Below are positions 41,847 through 51,348 of a stretch of DNA of 64,000 nt, in pieces (within the stretch, counting starts at the first letter, position 1; the number at the start of each line of letters is the position of its first letter). This DNA is from Ferrovibrio xuzhouensis. Its GTDB lineage: Bacteria; Pseudomonadota; Alphaproteobacteria; Ferrovibrionales; Ferrovibrionaceae. Below the pieces are notes generated by a model. That model worked only from the letters and a program-made list of their open reading frames with translations, was not told the origin of the DNA and did no database searches. The stretch is taken from contig NZ_JBHRYJ010000007.1 of NCBI RefSeq assembly GCF_042648965.1, positions 62,001 through 126,000 of the forward strand, read 5' to 3'. The position numbers and the translations under genes are program-made.

Positions 41847-43748
41847 TTACAACCCGGCGGCACGGGCGCGGGCCGTGGCGTCGATCTTGACGCCGTATTC
41901 GGCCTGCAGCACCTGGCGGTATTCCTGCACCAGGTCCTGCGCCATGCCGCCGCCGAGCTGCTGCGAGACCGCATCGGTCTGCTTGGCAAGGTCGGCCGGA
42001 TCGGCGGGCTGGATGCCGCTGAGCCGCGCCACGACGGCACCGCCGGGTGTCGTGGCGGGGCCGGTGACGACATCGCCCACCGCCTTGGCGCCGAACAGCG
42101 CCGAGACCAGCACCGGCGAGACGTTGCGGTCGGCCGGCTGGCCGCTGCGCAGCAGCGGCGGGCTGAGCTGCACGACGGCGCCGGCTGCCGCGGCGAGCCG
42201 CGCAAGGTCGCCGCCGCCGCGCACGGCATCGGCGATTTCCTTGGCCTTGTCCTGGGCGGCGGTGGCACGGGCACGCTGCAGCAGCGCCTTGACCACGTCA
42301 TCCTTTACTTCAGCCAGCGGCCGCACGGCGGCAGGCGTGATCCCGGTCGCCTTGACCACGGCGAGGCCGCCACCGGCGAGATCGACGATCTGCGGTTCGC
42401 TGTTGTCGGCCATGTCGAAGGCCTGAGTGAGGAAGTCCCGGCTCTGCGGCAGGTCGGCGGTCGGCTTGCCGGCCTTGTCCTTGCCGCCGGCATCGATGTT
42501 AGCCACCGTCTTGACGGTAGCGCCATCGGTCTTGGCGATCTCGTCCAGCATGGCGCCGCCGGCGATCTGGTCGTCGATCTTGGCGCGCAGCTTGACCATG
42601 GCATCGCCGGCCTTGCGCAGCGCGATCTGTTCATGCAGTTCAGCCTTGGCCTGGTCGAAAGTCTTGGTGCTGCCCGGCTGCACGGCGGTGACGCGGGCCA
42701 GATGCCAGCCGAAGGGCGAGCGTACCGGCTGGCTGACCGTATTGGGCGCCAAGGCGAAGATCGGGGTGGCGATGGCGGCCGGCAGATCGGCCTTGGTGAC
42801 GCTGCCGAGGCTGACATCCGCAGGTTTCAGCTTCTGGGTGCGCGCGGCCATGGCGAGGAAATCCTCGCCCTTCTGCACGGCTTCATAGGCGGCCTTGGCC
42901 TCGGCCTCGGTGGTGAACACCACCTGCTCGACGGTGCGCTTTTCCGGCGTCTCGTAGGCCTGCTTGTTGGCCTCGTATTCGTCATGCAGCTCGGCGTCGC
43001 TGACCTCCGTCTTGGCGGCGAGGTCCTCCGGCGTCAGCGTGAACCACGACAGGTCGCGCCGCTCCGGTGCGGTGAAGGCCTTCGGGTTGGCCTTGTAGTA
43101 GTCCTCGATCTTGTCGTCGGCCGGTACGGCCGGCGGCGGCAGCTTGGCGGCATCGATCACGACGTATTCGGCCAGCCGGCGCTCCAGCCGGTAGCCGAGC
43201 ATGGTATAGGTCATCAGCTGTGGCGCTCCGGTGACAGTGCCGAACAGGCTGCCGAGCAGGCGGGTACGGGCGAGATCGCCGCGCAGCACGGCCACCAGCA
43301 TGCCTTCGGAATAGCCTTCGTTGCGCAGATAGGATTCGAACGCCAGCCGGTTGAACTGCCCGGACGGATCCCGGAAGGCCGGCGCGTTCATGATGGCGTC
43401 GCGCACGTCCTTCTCGCTGATCGAGATGCCCATGTCGCGGGCGGCCTGCTCGTACAGCTTGTCCTCGACCATGCGGTTCAGCACGGTTTCGTCGAGGCCG
43501 AGCTGGCGGGCCTGTTCGGCATTGAAATTCGGGCCGAAGCGGCGCTGCATGGTCGACACTTCGCGGCGCCAGGACTCGGAGAATTCGGCCTGGGTGATCG
43601 CCTGGTCGCCGACCTTGGCGACGTCGCCGCCGGTGTTGAAGTTGCGGATATAGTCCGCGACACCCCAGGCGCCGAAGCTGAGCACGAGGAGGACCATCAG
43701 GCCTTTGGCAATCCAGGAAGCCGCGCCGGAACGCATCTGCTGCAGCAT
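41847..43748 (-). CDS. SurA N-terminal domain / PpiD-like peptidyl-prolyl isomerase
   Basis: A 633-residue membrane-anchored periplasmic foldase. One N-terminal membrane helix (IAKGLMVLLVLSFGAWGVAD) precedes a SurA-type chaperone domain (VAKVGDQAITQAEFSESWRR) and a parvulin-like domain in the middle (RTVEQVVFTTEAEAKAAYEA ... FALAPNTVSQPVRSPFGWHL). It assists folding of outer-membrane proteins. The start at 43748 (MLQQMRSGAA) is chosen; the upstream open frame adds an implausible peptide. It is divergent from tpiA, a common alphaproteobacterial arrangement together with trpE. Confidence 0.9.
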   Translation of the reverse strand: MLQQMRSGAASWIAKGLMVLLVLSFGAWGVADYIRNFNTGGDVAKVGDQAITQAEFSESWRREVSTMQRRFGPNFNAEQARQLGLDETVLNRMVEDKLYEQAARDMGISISEKDVRDAIMNAPAFRDPSGQFNRLAFESYLRNEGYSEGMLVAVLRGDLARTRLLGSLFGTVTGAPQLMTYTMLGYRLERRLAEYVVIDAAKLPPPAVPADDKIEDYYKANPKAFTAPERRDLSWFTLTPEDLAAKTEVSDAELHDEYEANKQAYETPEKRTVEQVVFTTEAEAKAAYEAVQKGEDFLAMAARTQKLKPADVSLGSVTKADLPAAIATPIFALAPNTVSQPVRSPFGWHLARVTAVQPGSTKTFDQAKAELHEQIALRKAGDAMVKLRAKIDDQIAGGAMLDEIAKTDGATVKTVANIDAGGKDKAGKPTADLPQSRDFLTQAFDMADNSEPQIVDLAGGGLAVVKATGITPAAVRPLAEVKDDVVKALLQRARATAAQDKAKEIADAVRGGGDLARLAAAAGAVVQLSPPLLRSGQPADRNVSPVLVSALFGAKAVGDVVTGPATTPGGAVVARLSGIQPADPADLAKQTDAVSQQLGGGMAQDLVQEYRQVLQAEYGVKIDATARARAAGL

Positions 43749-43946
43749 GAAACACCCAAAAAAGTGAAGCGAAACAAAGCCTCCGCCCGTTGTCACTGGG
43801 CGGCGACGGAATGGCCGGGCATACTAAAGGCGGGGAGACGGACCGGCAAGGCACCGGGCGGCAAGGCCGCGGGCTAACCCGCCAGCTTTGCCTTTCCGGG
43901 CTAGAATTGCTAGAGAGGCGCGATTTTTCGCAAGGAGACAGAGCCC

Positions 43947-44717
43947 ATGGCGGCGCGGCGCCCCCTGATCGTCGGCAACTGGAAAATGAACGGCCTGACC
44001 GCCAGCCTGGGCGAAGCCCGGGCGCTGGCCGAGAAGGCCGCCGCCAGCCGGCCGGTCGCCGAACTGGGGCTCTGCCCGCCGGCCACGCTGGTGGCCGCCA
44101 TGGCCAACGCCCTGAAGGATTCGGCCGTGGGCGCGGATGTGATCAAGGTGGGCGGCCAGGACTGCCATGCCAGGGCGTCCGGCGCCCATACCGGCGATAT
44201 TGCCGCCGAGATGCTGAAGGAGGCTGGCGCGGCCTATGTGATCGTCGGCCATTCCGAGCGCCGGGCCGATCATGGCGAGACCAGCGAAATGGTGCGCGCC
44301 AAGGCCGCCGCCGCCCATCGGGCCGGCCTCATCGCCATCGTCTGCGTCGGCGAGACGCTGGCTGAGCGCGATGCCGGCGCCACGCTGAAGGTGGTCACCG
44401 CGCAGATCCGCGGCTCGTTGCCTGACGATGCCACGGCGGCCAATACGGTGGTCGCCTACGAGCCGGTCTGGGCGATCGGCACCGGCCGCACGCCGACCAC
44501 GGCGCAGGTCGCCGAGGTGCATGGCGAAATCCGCAAGGACCTGCTGGCGCGCTTCGACGAGGGCGCCGGTTTCCGCATCCTCTATGGCGGCTCGGTCAAG
44601 CCCGACAATGCCGCCGAGCTGATGGCGGTGGCGGATGTCGACGGCGCGCTGGTCGGTGGCGCCAGCCTGAAGGCGGCCGATTTCTGGCCCATCGTAGCCG
44701 CCAAGGGCCTGCAGTAA
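43947..44717 (+). CDS. tpiA: Triosephosphate isomerase
   Basis: A 256-residue TIM-barrel enzyme converting dihydroxyacetone phosphate to glyceraldehyde 3-phosphate. PLIVGNWKMNG holds the substrate-binding Asn and catalytic Lys, YVIVGHSERR the catalytic His, VVAYEPVWAIGTG the catalytic Glu, and ILYGGSVKPDN the phosphate loop. An AAGGAG site precedes the ATG. Confidence 0.97.
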   Translation: MAARRPLIVGNWKMNGLTASLGEARALAEKAAASRPVAELGLCPPATLVAAMANALKDSAVGADVIKVGGQDCHARASGAHTGDIAAEMLKEAGAAYVIVGHSERRADHGETSEMVRAKAAAAHRAGLIAIVCVGETLAERDAGATLKVVTAQIRGSLPDDATAANTVVAYEPVWAIGTGRTPTTAQVAEVHGEIRKDLLARFDEGAGFRILYGGSVKPDNAAELMAVADVDGALVGGASLKAADFWPIVAAKGLQ

Positions 44718-44726
44718 GATAGCAGC

Positions 44727-45773
44727 ATGGGCGCTGAGGACCGGGATCGGGACGGGCATATCGCGGCACTGAAGCAGGTGGCCGCGCAATTCGCCGTCTC
44801 CGTCACGCCGCATCTGCAGGCGCAGATCGACCCGTCCGATCCGGCCGATCCCATCGCGCGCCAGTTCCTGCCCGATGCGGCCGAACTGGTGAGCCATCCG
44901 CATGAGACCGGCGATCCGATCGGCGACGAAACGCACAGCCCGCTGCCCGGCATCGTGCACCGCTATCCCGACCGGCTGCTGCTCAAGCTGGTCAACGTCT
45001 GCCCGGTCTACTGCCGCTTCTGCTTCCGCCGCGAAATGGTTGGGCCGGGGTCGAAAGGCCTGAGCGCCGAACAGCTCGATGCGGCGATCGCCTATATCGA
45101 AAGCCGCCCGGACGTCTGGGAAGTGATCCTGACCGGCGGCGATCCGCTCATCATCTCGCCGCGCCGGTTGCAGGCCGTGATGCAGCGGCTGGCGGCGATC
45201 CCGCATCTCGGCGTGATCCGCCTGCACAGCCGGGTGCCGGTGGTCGACCCGAACCGCATCACGCCGGAGATGGTCGCGGCGCTGAAATCAGGCCAAGGGG
45301 CAGGGGGGCGGGACAAGGCGGTCTGGCTGCTGCTGCATGCCAACCACGAACGGGAATTCGTGGCCGAGGCCCGTGACGCCATAGCAAGGCTGGTCGATGC
45401 CGGCATCCCGGTGCTGGGCCAGTCGGTGCTGCTGAAAGGCGTCAACGACACGCCGGACGCGCTGGCCGGCCTGTTCCGGGCCATGGTGCGCAACCGGGTC
45501 AAGCCGCATTACCTGCATCACGGCGACCTTGCGCGCGGCACCGGGCATTTCCGCCTGTCACTGGAGCAGGGCCAGGCGCTGATGCGTGGCTTGCGCGGCC
45601 GGCATTCCGGCCTGATGCAGCCGACCTATATCCTCGATATCCCCGGTGGCCACGGCAAGGTGCCGGTCGGCCCGGTCTATGCCGAACCCCGCGCCGACGG
45701 CGAAGGCTGGGATGTTACCGATCCCTGGGGCTGTTCACACCAGTACGACGACCCGGCAGTCACTCCGGAATAG
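44727..45773 (+). CDS. Lysine 2,3-aminomutase-like radical SAM protein (EpmB-like)
   Basis: A 348-residue radical SAM enzyme. CPVYCRFCFR gives the CxxxCxxC iron-sulfur motif, preceded by HRYPDRLLLKLVNV; ILTGGDPLIISPRRL is the SAM-binding GGD block, and LLLHANHEREF and LKGVNDTPDALAGLF follow. The short length favours the EpmB type, which makes beta-lysine for elongation factor P, over catabolic lysine aminomutase. No efp or epmA gene is in the window. It starts 9 bp after tpiA and ends overlapping the convergent dehydrogenase gene by 14 bp. Confidence 0.88.
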   Translation: MGAEDRDRDGHIAALKQVAAQFAVSVTPHLQAQIDPSDPADPIARQFLPDAAELVSHPHETGDPIGDETHSPLPGIVHRYPDRLLLKLVNVCPVYCRFCFRREMVGPGSKGLSAEQLDAAIAYIESRPDVWEVILTGGDPLIISPRRLQAVMQRLAAIPHLGVIRLHSRVPVVDPNRITPEMVAALKSGQGAGGRDKAVWLLLHANHEREFVAEARDAIARLVDAGIPVLGQSVLLKGVNDTPDALAGLFRAMVRNRVKPHYLHHGDLARGTGHFRLSLEQGQALMRGLRGRHSGLMQPTYILDIPGGHGKVPVGPVYAEPRADGEGWDVTDPWGCSHQYDDPAVTPE

Positions 45774-46713
45774 GAGCCAGTGCTTTGCCGGTATCGAAAA
45801 AGCCTTCGATGTTGGCCACCGTCATCTCCAGCATCGCCTCGCGGGCTTCCTGTGTGCCGGCGCCGGTATGGGGCGTCAGCACCGCATTCTCCAGCTGGCG
45901 CAGGGCTTCCGGCACCTGCGGCTCGTGTTCGAAGACATCGAGGCCGGCTCCGGCGATCACGTTGTTCTGCAGCGCCTCGATCAGGGCAGCCTCGTCGATG
46001 ATGCTGCCACGCGCGATGTTGATGACATGGCCGTCCGGCCCCAGTGCCCGGAAGATCGTGGCATTGACGCTGTGGTGGGTGACGGCATCGGCGCGCGGGC
46101 CGACCACCAGAACATCCGCCCAGGTCGCCAGCTCCAGCAGGGTAGGAAAATACGCATAAGCGACATCGTCGCGTTTACGGCGGTTGCAGTAGCCGATCTC
46201 CATCTCGAAGGCGGCGGCGCGCTTCGCCACCTTCTCGCCGATGGCGCCCAGCCCGTAGATGCCGACCCTGCGGCCGGTCAGGCCGCGCACCACCGGCAGC
46301 CGGGTCACCGCATTGCCCTGCCACTGGCCGGTGCGGATGTAGCGATCGGTCGGCACCACGCGGCGGATGCTGGCCAGCATCAGCGCCATGGCGTGGTCGG
46401 CCACTGCGGTGGCATTGGCCCCGGGGTTATGGGTGGCGGTGATGCCGCGGGCCTTCGCGGCGGCCAGATCGACGCGCTCGAAGCCGGTGCCCCAGCAGCA
46501 GAGCAGCTTCAGGTTTGGCAGGGCATCGAACAGCGTCGCGTCGCTGACCTGCGAGCCGAAGGTGACAACGGCTGTCACGCGGCCGGCCTGTTCGGGCGAC
46601 AGTGCCTCGGATGGGTGCCGGGGAAAGGGGCCGAGGATTTCGAAGCGCGCGGACAGACGCTCGCGGAAGGCCGGTGGCAGATTGACCATCAGCAGCAGGA
46701 TATCGGCAGGCAC
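45760..46713 (-). CDS. D-2-hydroxyacid dehydrogenase (NAD-binding)
   Basis: A 317-residue enzyme of the D-isomer-specific family. RRVGIYGLGAIGEKVAKRAA is the NAD(P) GxGxxG site, VINIARGSIIDEAALIEALQ carries the catalytic Arg, and GLDVFEHEP and LTPHTGAGTQEAREAM carry the Glu and His. It reduces a glyoxylate/hydroxypyruvate-type 2-oxoacid; the precise substrate is unknown. The 200 bp upstream separate it from the divergent SLC13 gene. Confidence 0.9.
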   Translation of the reverse strand: MPADILLLMVNLPPAFRERLSARFEILGPFPRHPSEALSPEQAGRVTAVVTFGSQVSDATLFDALPNLKLLCCWGTGFERVDLAAAKARGITATHNPGANATAVADHAMALMLASIRRVVPTDRYIRTGQWQGNAVTRLPVVRGLTGRRVGIYGLGAIGEKVAKRAAAFEMEIGYCNRRKRDDVAYAYFPTLLELATWADVLVVGPRADAVTHHSVNATIFRALGPDGHVINIARGSIIDEAALIEALQNNVIAGAGLDVFEHEPQVPEALRQLENAVLTPHTGAGTQEAREAMLEMTVANIEGFFDTGKALAPIPE

Positions 46714-46914
46714 AGTGGGACCTCGGAGCTGGGGAGGAATGGTGGAGGCTGTCCCGTGTGATCCGGGGCTGGCGGCAGGCTATCCGCTTTCCGCCGGGTC
46801 GCATAGTTCCTGTGCCGGTTGTGTGGCGGTAACCGCGGACTTGATCTCTCTCAATGCGGCAGGCAATCGCGGCGCCGAAACTGCCGGCAGGTTCATGCAA
46901 ATTACGGTGCAGCC

Positions 46915-48411
46915 ATGTCGACAGCCCTACAAGCCACCCAGCCGGCCGCGCCCGGCCCGATCCGGCGCTACTGGAAACTCCTGCTGGCCGTGGCCGCGCT
47001 GATCGTCGTGATCCTGCTGCCGACACCGGCGGGCCTGACGGTCGCCGGCCATCACATGCTGGGCATCCTCGTTTTCGCCGTGATCGTGTGGATGACCGAG
47101 GCGCTGGATTACGCCGTCTCCGCCGTGGTCATCGCCGCCCTGATGGCTCTGCTGCTGGGATTTGCGCCCAATCCGGCGCATCCCGATGTCCTGCTTGGCA
47201 CGTCCGGGGGGCTCGGCATGGCCTTCGGCGGCTTTGCCTCGACCGGCCTCGCGCTGGTTGCCGCCGCCCTGTTCCTGTCGGCGGCCATGACCTCGACCGG
47301 GCTCGACAAACGGATCGCACTGACGATCCTCTCTCGTGTCGGCACGGATACCCGCCATGTGGTGGTCGGCCTGATCGTGGTCGGCTTCGTCATCGCCTTC
47401 CTGGTGCCATCGACCACCGCCCGTGTCGCCTGCCTGGTGCCGATCACGCTCGGCATCATCGCCGCCTTCGGGGTCGAGCGGCGCAGCCGCTTCGCCGGCA
47501 TGATGATGATCACCACGGTGCAGACGGCCAGCATCTGGAATGTCGGCATCAAGACCGCCGCCGCCCAGAATATGGTCGCCATCGGCTTCATGGAAAAGAT
47601 GCTGCATGCCAGCGTGACCTGGCTCGACTGGTTCATCGCCGCGGCACCGTTCGGTGTGATCATGTCGGTCGCGCTCTATTTCATCATGACCCGCATGATG
47701 CCGCCGGAGGCACGCAACGTGCCGGGCGGCCGCGACGCGATCCGCAAGGCACTGGCCGATCTTGGCCCGATGAAGCCGGCCGAGAAGAAGCTGCTGGCAA
47801 TCTCGCTGACCCTGTTGCTGTTCTGGGCCACCGAAGGGGTGCTGCACAGGATCGATACCAGCACCACCACCATTGTCGCCGTGGCGCTGATGTTCCTGCC
47901 GGGCATCGGCATCATGACCTGGAAGGAGGCGCAGCCGAAGATTCCGTGGGGCACCATCGTGCTGTTCGGCATCGGCATCAGCCTCGGCACAGCGCTGCTG
48001 CAGACGAAAGGCGCCGGCTGGCTAGCCCAAATTCTGGTCGCACAGCTCGGCCTGGCGCAGGCGACTGCCTTCTTCATCCTGTTCGCTCTTGGCCTGTTCC
48101 TGATCGTGATCCACCTCGGTTTCGCCAGCGCCACGGCGCTTGCCTCGGCGATGATCCCGATTGTCATCGCCGTGCTGCAGAATGTGTCGACGCCGGGCAT
48201 CAACATCGTCGGCATGACCATGCTGCTGCAGTATGTGGTCAGCTTCGGCTTCATCCTGGTGGTCAACTCGCCGCAGAACATGGTCGGCTATGGCACCGAA
48301 ACCTTCGAAGTGCGGGACTTTATCCGCACCGGCCTTGTCATCACCTTGGTCGCCTTCGCGCTGGTGCTGCTGCTCGGCGTCACCTGGTGGCGCTGGCTCG
48401 GTTACGTCTAG
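46915..48411 (+). CDS. SLC13/DASS family anion transporter
   Basis: A 498-residue divalent anion:sodium symporter-like protein with about a dozen membrane segments. Conserved blocks include MLGILVFAVIVWMTEALDYA near the start, LVPSTTARVACLVPITLGII (the first SNT-like ligand loop in variant form), and SVVNSPQNMVGYGTETF-like sequence (ILVVNSPQNMVGYGTETFEV) near the end. Substrates are usually dicarboxylates or sulfate. The ATG at 46915 is chosen over upstream in-frame codons because it directly precedes the first cytoplasmic stretch. Confidence 0.87.
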   Translation: MSTALQATQPAAPGPIRRYWKLLLAVAALIVVILLPTPAGLTVAGHHMLGILVFAVIVWMTEALDYAVSAVVIAALMALLLGFAPNPAHPDVLLGTSGGLGMAFGGFASTGLALVAAALFLSAAMTSTGLDKRIALTILSRVGTDTRHVVVGLIVVGFVIAFLVPSTTARVACLVPITLGIIAAFGVERRSRFAGMMMITTVQTASIWNVGIKTAAAQNMVAIGFMEKMLHASVTWLDWFIAAAPFGVIMSVALYFIMTRMMPPEARNVPGGRDAIRKALADLGPMKPAEKKLLAISLTLLLFWATEGVLHRIDTSTTTIVAVALMFLPGIGIMTWKEAQPKIPWGTIVLFGIGISLGTALLQTKGAGWLAQILVAQLGLAQATAFFILFALGLFLIVIHLGFASATALASAMIPIVIAVLQNVSTPGINIVGMTMLLQYVVSFGFILVVNSPQNMVGYGTETFEVRDFIRTGLVITLVAFALVLLLGVTWWRWLGYV

Positions 48412-48430
48412 GGCCGCCGCATCCTCCGCC

Positions 48431-50704
48431 TCAGCCGAGCCGGAAGAAGGTGATCGAGTCCGCCAGCGCGCGGGCCTGATCGTTCAGCGACTGGGCCGAG
48501 GCGGTGGTTTCCTCGACCAGCGCGCCGTTGCGCTGGGTCATCTCGTCCATCTGGGTCACGGCATCGTTGATCTCGTCGAGGCCGGTCGCCTGTTCCTGGC
48601 TGGCCGACGCGATCTCCTCGATGATGCCGGCGACGCGGCGCACCGCATCGACGATCTCGCCGAGCGACTGGCCGGCCTGGTTGACCAGCTGCGCGCCGGT
48701 CTTGACCTGGGCGTTCGATTCTGTGATCAGTGCCTTGATGTCCTTCGACGCGCTGGCCGAACGCTGGGCCAGGCCGCGCACTTCCTGCGCCACCACGGCG
48801 AACCCCTTGCCGGCCTCGCCGGCGCGGGCGGCCTCGACTGAGGCATTCAGGGCCAGCAGGTTGGTCTGGAAGGCGATCTCGTCGATCAGCGAGACGATGT
48901 CGACGATCTTCTGCGCGCTGCCCTCGATCTGCTGCATCGCTGCAACGGCATCGTCGGCTACCTTGCCGCCGCGGCCGGCGGTCTCGCGCGCTTCGCCGGC
49001 AAGCTGGCTGGCCTGCCGCGCATTGTCGGCATTATGCCGCACGGTGGCGGTGATTTCCTCCATCGATGCGGCCGTGCGCCGCAGGCTGACGGCCTGCTGT
49101 TCGGTACGCTGGGCCAGGTCGTGGCTGCCGGTGGAGATTTCCGACGAGGCGTCGCGCACCGTGCCGGCGGCGGTGACCAGCCGGCCGACGATCTCCGACA
49201 GTTTCTCGGCCAGCGAGTTGGCATCCTGCGCCAGCCGGGCGAACAGGCCCTGGTGGTCGCCGTCGATGCGGTGGCTCAGGTCGCCTTGGGCCATGGTGCC
49301 GAGCATGGCGCCGAGATCGGTCAGCGCGCGTTCGACGGTGTCGAGCAGGCTGTTCACCCCGACACCGAGGTCGTGCATCACACCCTGCAGGGTATCGGCA
49401 TCGATGCGGCGGGTGAGGTCGCCGGCCGCCGCCGCGGCGACGATCTGGCCGACCGCCTGCTGCAGCACCTGTTCCTGGGCCGCGCGTTCCTGCTCGAAGG
49501 CCTTGCGGCCGGTCTCGACCTCGCCCTGCAGGCGTTCGTTTTCCAGACCCGACGACTTGAACACGGCCACCGCGCGGGCCATGTCGCCGATCTCGTCCCT
49601 GCGCTCCATGCCGGCCAGATCGACCGACCAGTCACGTTCGGCCAGCCGGCGCATCGCCGCGGTCAGCCGGATCACCGGCGCGCTGATCTGCCGGCCGACG
49701 AAGACATAGCCGATGATCGCGGCGCCGAGCAGGCTGCACAAGGTGATCACCACCAGGGCGACCTGGGCAATCATCACCTGGCGCTTGGCCGAGGCCGAGG
49801 CGGTGTCGGTATCGGCATTGGCGCCGCCGACCACCTCTTCGACCTTGGCCGACAGTTCGGCGGCGGAATCGCGAGCCTGCTTCAGCGCGATCTGCACGGT
49901 GTTGCCGCTGCGCAGCTCGCTGCGGCGCATGTCGAAGATGCTGTCGGCGCCGCTGCCATAGGCGGTCAGCTTGGCGGCGGCCGGGCGGATCTGGTCGACC
50001 GAAATCTGGGTGGCGGCCGTGTCAATGTCGTGCAGGATGTCGTTGTTCAGCTTGGTGAAGCTCTGGGCCAGCGTGGTGAGTTCATCATAGCCATTGGCCT
50101 GGGCGGCGACGTTGAGCACGCCGATCATTTCGTTGACCGAGGCCGCGGTATCCATCAGGCCGCGGGCCGCCGCCACCATGCCGGGGCGGCTCTGGCCGGC
50201 GGACAGTTCCTGCATGGCCTTTTCCGTCGCCGGGCCGATCAGGGTCTGGAAGGCGGCGAAATCCTTACCCAGCGCGTGCACCAGGGTCTGGCGCTGGCCG
50301 GCCCAGTCGAGCCGCGCCTTGGTCGAGCGGTTGACCTGGGCGATGCGGCCGGACAGGAACGTGATGGTCTTCTCGATCTCCTCGATCTTCGCCGGATCGG
50401 CCCCGCCGAGCTTTAGCACATTGACGGTCTGCCCCAGGCGCTCCTGCTTGCCGGTCAGCGCCGTGAAAACCTGCTCGCGCTCGGCATCGGTGTTGACCGA
50501 GGCCAGTGCAGGAGCGCCGGCGGCGAGTTCGGCGCTGATGGCCGACAGGTTGAGGGCGGAGCTGACGGCCGGCAGGTTGACGTCGACCACGGTGCCGTAG
50601 GTGTGCTGGACGCGGATGAAGAACAGCCCGGCAACCACATTGCTCAGGACCGCCATGGCGGCCAGCACTGCAACGGCGCCATTGAGCTTCTGGCGAATCC
50701 CCAT
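48431..50704 (-). CDS. Methyl-accepting chemotaxis protein
   Basis: A 757-residue chemoreceptor. TM1 is AVAVLAAMAVLSNVVAGLFF (about 10-30); a helical periplasmic sensor runs to TM2 (VALVVITLCSLLGAAIIGYV, about 315-335); a HAMP domain follows (RQISAPVIRLTAAMRRLAER) and two further HAMP-like segments (AAGDLTRRID and AQGDLSHRID). The signalling tip is FAVVAQEVRGLAQRSASASK. No CheR-binding pentapeptide is present at the end (...FFRLG). The ligand is unknown. It is convergent with the SLC13 gene. Confidence 0.94.
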   Translation of the reverse strand: MGIRQKLNGAVAVLAAMAVLSNVVAGLFFIRVQHTYGTVVDVNLPAVSSALNLSAISAELAAGAPALASVNTDAEREQVFTALTGKQERLGQTVNVLKLGGADPAKIEEIEKTITFLSGRIAQVNRSTKARLDWAGQRQTLVHALGKDFAAFQTLIGPATEKAMQELSAGQSRPGMVAAARGLMDTAASVNEMIGVLNVAAQANGYDELTTLAQSFTKLNNDILHDIDTAATQISVDQIRPAAAKLTAYGSGADSIFDMRRSELRSGNTVQIALKQARDSAAELSAKVEEVVGGANADTDTASASAKRQVMIAQVALVVITLCSLLGAAIIGYVFVGRQISAPVIRLTAAMRRLAERDWSVDLAGMERRDEIGDMARAVAVFKSSGLENERLQGEVETGRKAFEQERAAQEQVLQQAVGQIVAAAAAGDLTRRIDADTLQGVMHDLGVGVNSLLDTVERALTDLGAMLGTMAQGDLSHRIDGDHQGLFARLAQDANSLAEKLSEIVGRLVTAAGTVRDASSEISTGSHDLAQRTEQQAVSLRRTAASMEEITATVRHNADNARQASQLAGEARETAGRGGKVADDAVAAMQQIEGSAQKIVDIVSLIDEIAFQTNLLALNASVEAARAGEAGKGFAVVAQEVRGLAQRSASASKDIKALITESNAQVKTGAQLVNQAGQSLGEIVDAVRRVAGIIEEIASASQEQATGLDEINDAVTQMDEMTQRNGALVEETTASAQSLNDQARALADSITFFRLG

Positions 50705-50922
50705 CCCATTGTCCTCCCTGTGTTTTATGCCTCAGCTATAGGCGAAACCGGGGCAGGGGAGAAGTCTCGGGCCGGCCACGCCGGAAAGGGCGGAAAACCG
50801 CAGACCGGCCGTTCCGGACACCGGACCGGGACAGGTGCCGGGGAGTTGAGTCGCCAAGGGCTTTTCCTCATTGGCTACAGGGTGTAAAAGCCCCCCGACT
50901 TTATGTCGCGGAGACCGGACCG

Positions 50923-51249
50923 ATGATGACCTTCCTTCTTGTGGTGCATATCCTGCTCGCGCTGGCGCTGATCGGCGTGATCCTGATGCAGCGCTCGGAA
51001 GGTGGTGCGCTTGGCATCGGCGGCGGCGGCGGCGGTTTCATGTCGGCCCGCGGCCAGGCGAATCTGCTGACCCGCGCGACTGCGGTCCTCGCCACCCTAT
51101 TCATCTGCACCAGCATCGCGCTGGCCTTTATCGCCGGCAGCCACTCCAAGCCGCGCTCGATTCTCGACCTGCCGGCGACGTCCGCGCCGGTGCAGCAGCC
51201 GGCCCAGCCGGCCGCCCCGGCCCAGCCGAGCGTTCCGCTTTCCAAGTAA
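50923..51249 (+). CDS. secG: Preprotein translocase subunit SecG
   Basis: A 108-residue SecG with two membrane helices (FLLVVHILLALALIGVILMQ and LTRATAVLATLFICTSIALA) joined by the typical QRSEGGALGIGGGGGGFMSA loop, and an Ala/Pro/Gln-rich tail. It supports SecYEG-mediated export. It is followed by pyrG, as in most alphaproteobacteria. Confidence 0.95.
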   Translation: MMTFLLVVHILLALALIGVILMQRSEGGALGIGGGGGGFMSARGQANLLTRATAVLATLFICTSIALAFIAGSHSKPRSILDLPATSAPVQQPAQPAAPAQPSVPLSK

Positions 51250-51288
51250 CCCTCTGGTCTGAAAGAATAATTTCAGTCCTGTGAAATC

Positions 51289-51317
51289 GCGCGCCGCGGC
51301 GCGCAAAGCCCTTTTTT
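51289..51317 (+). terminator. Possible terminator between secG and pyrG
   Basis: A perfect 16-bp palindrome GCGCGCCGCGGCGCGC (51289-51304) is followed seven bases later by a run of T (51312-51317), 32 bp before the pyrG start. It could end part of the secG transcript or act as a leader hairpin for pyrG. Confidence 0.45.
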
Positions 51318-51348
51318 GTGTCGGATGAATCAGTTAAACAGGAAGCCC

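Noticed and set aside
39627..43877. A 1416-codon plus-strand ORF
   Set aside because: It is antisense to the glycosylase, trpE and foldase genes, which have clear motifs; its translation is rich in His, Gly and Arg without any domain. It is a product of high GC in third codon positions.
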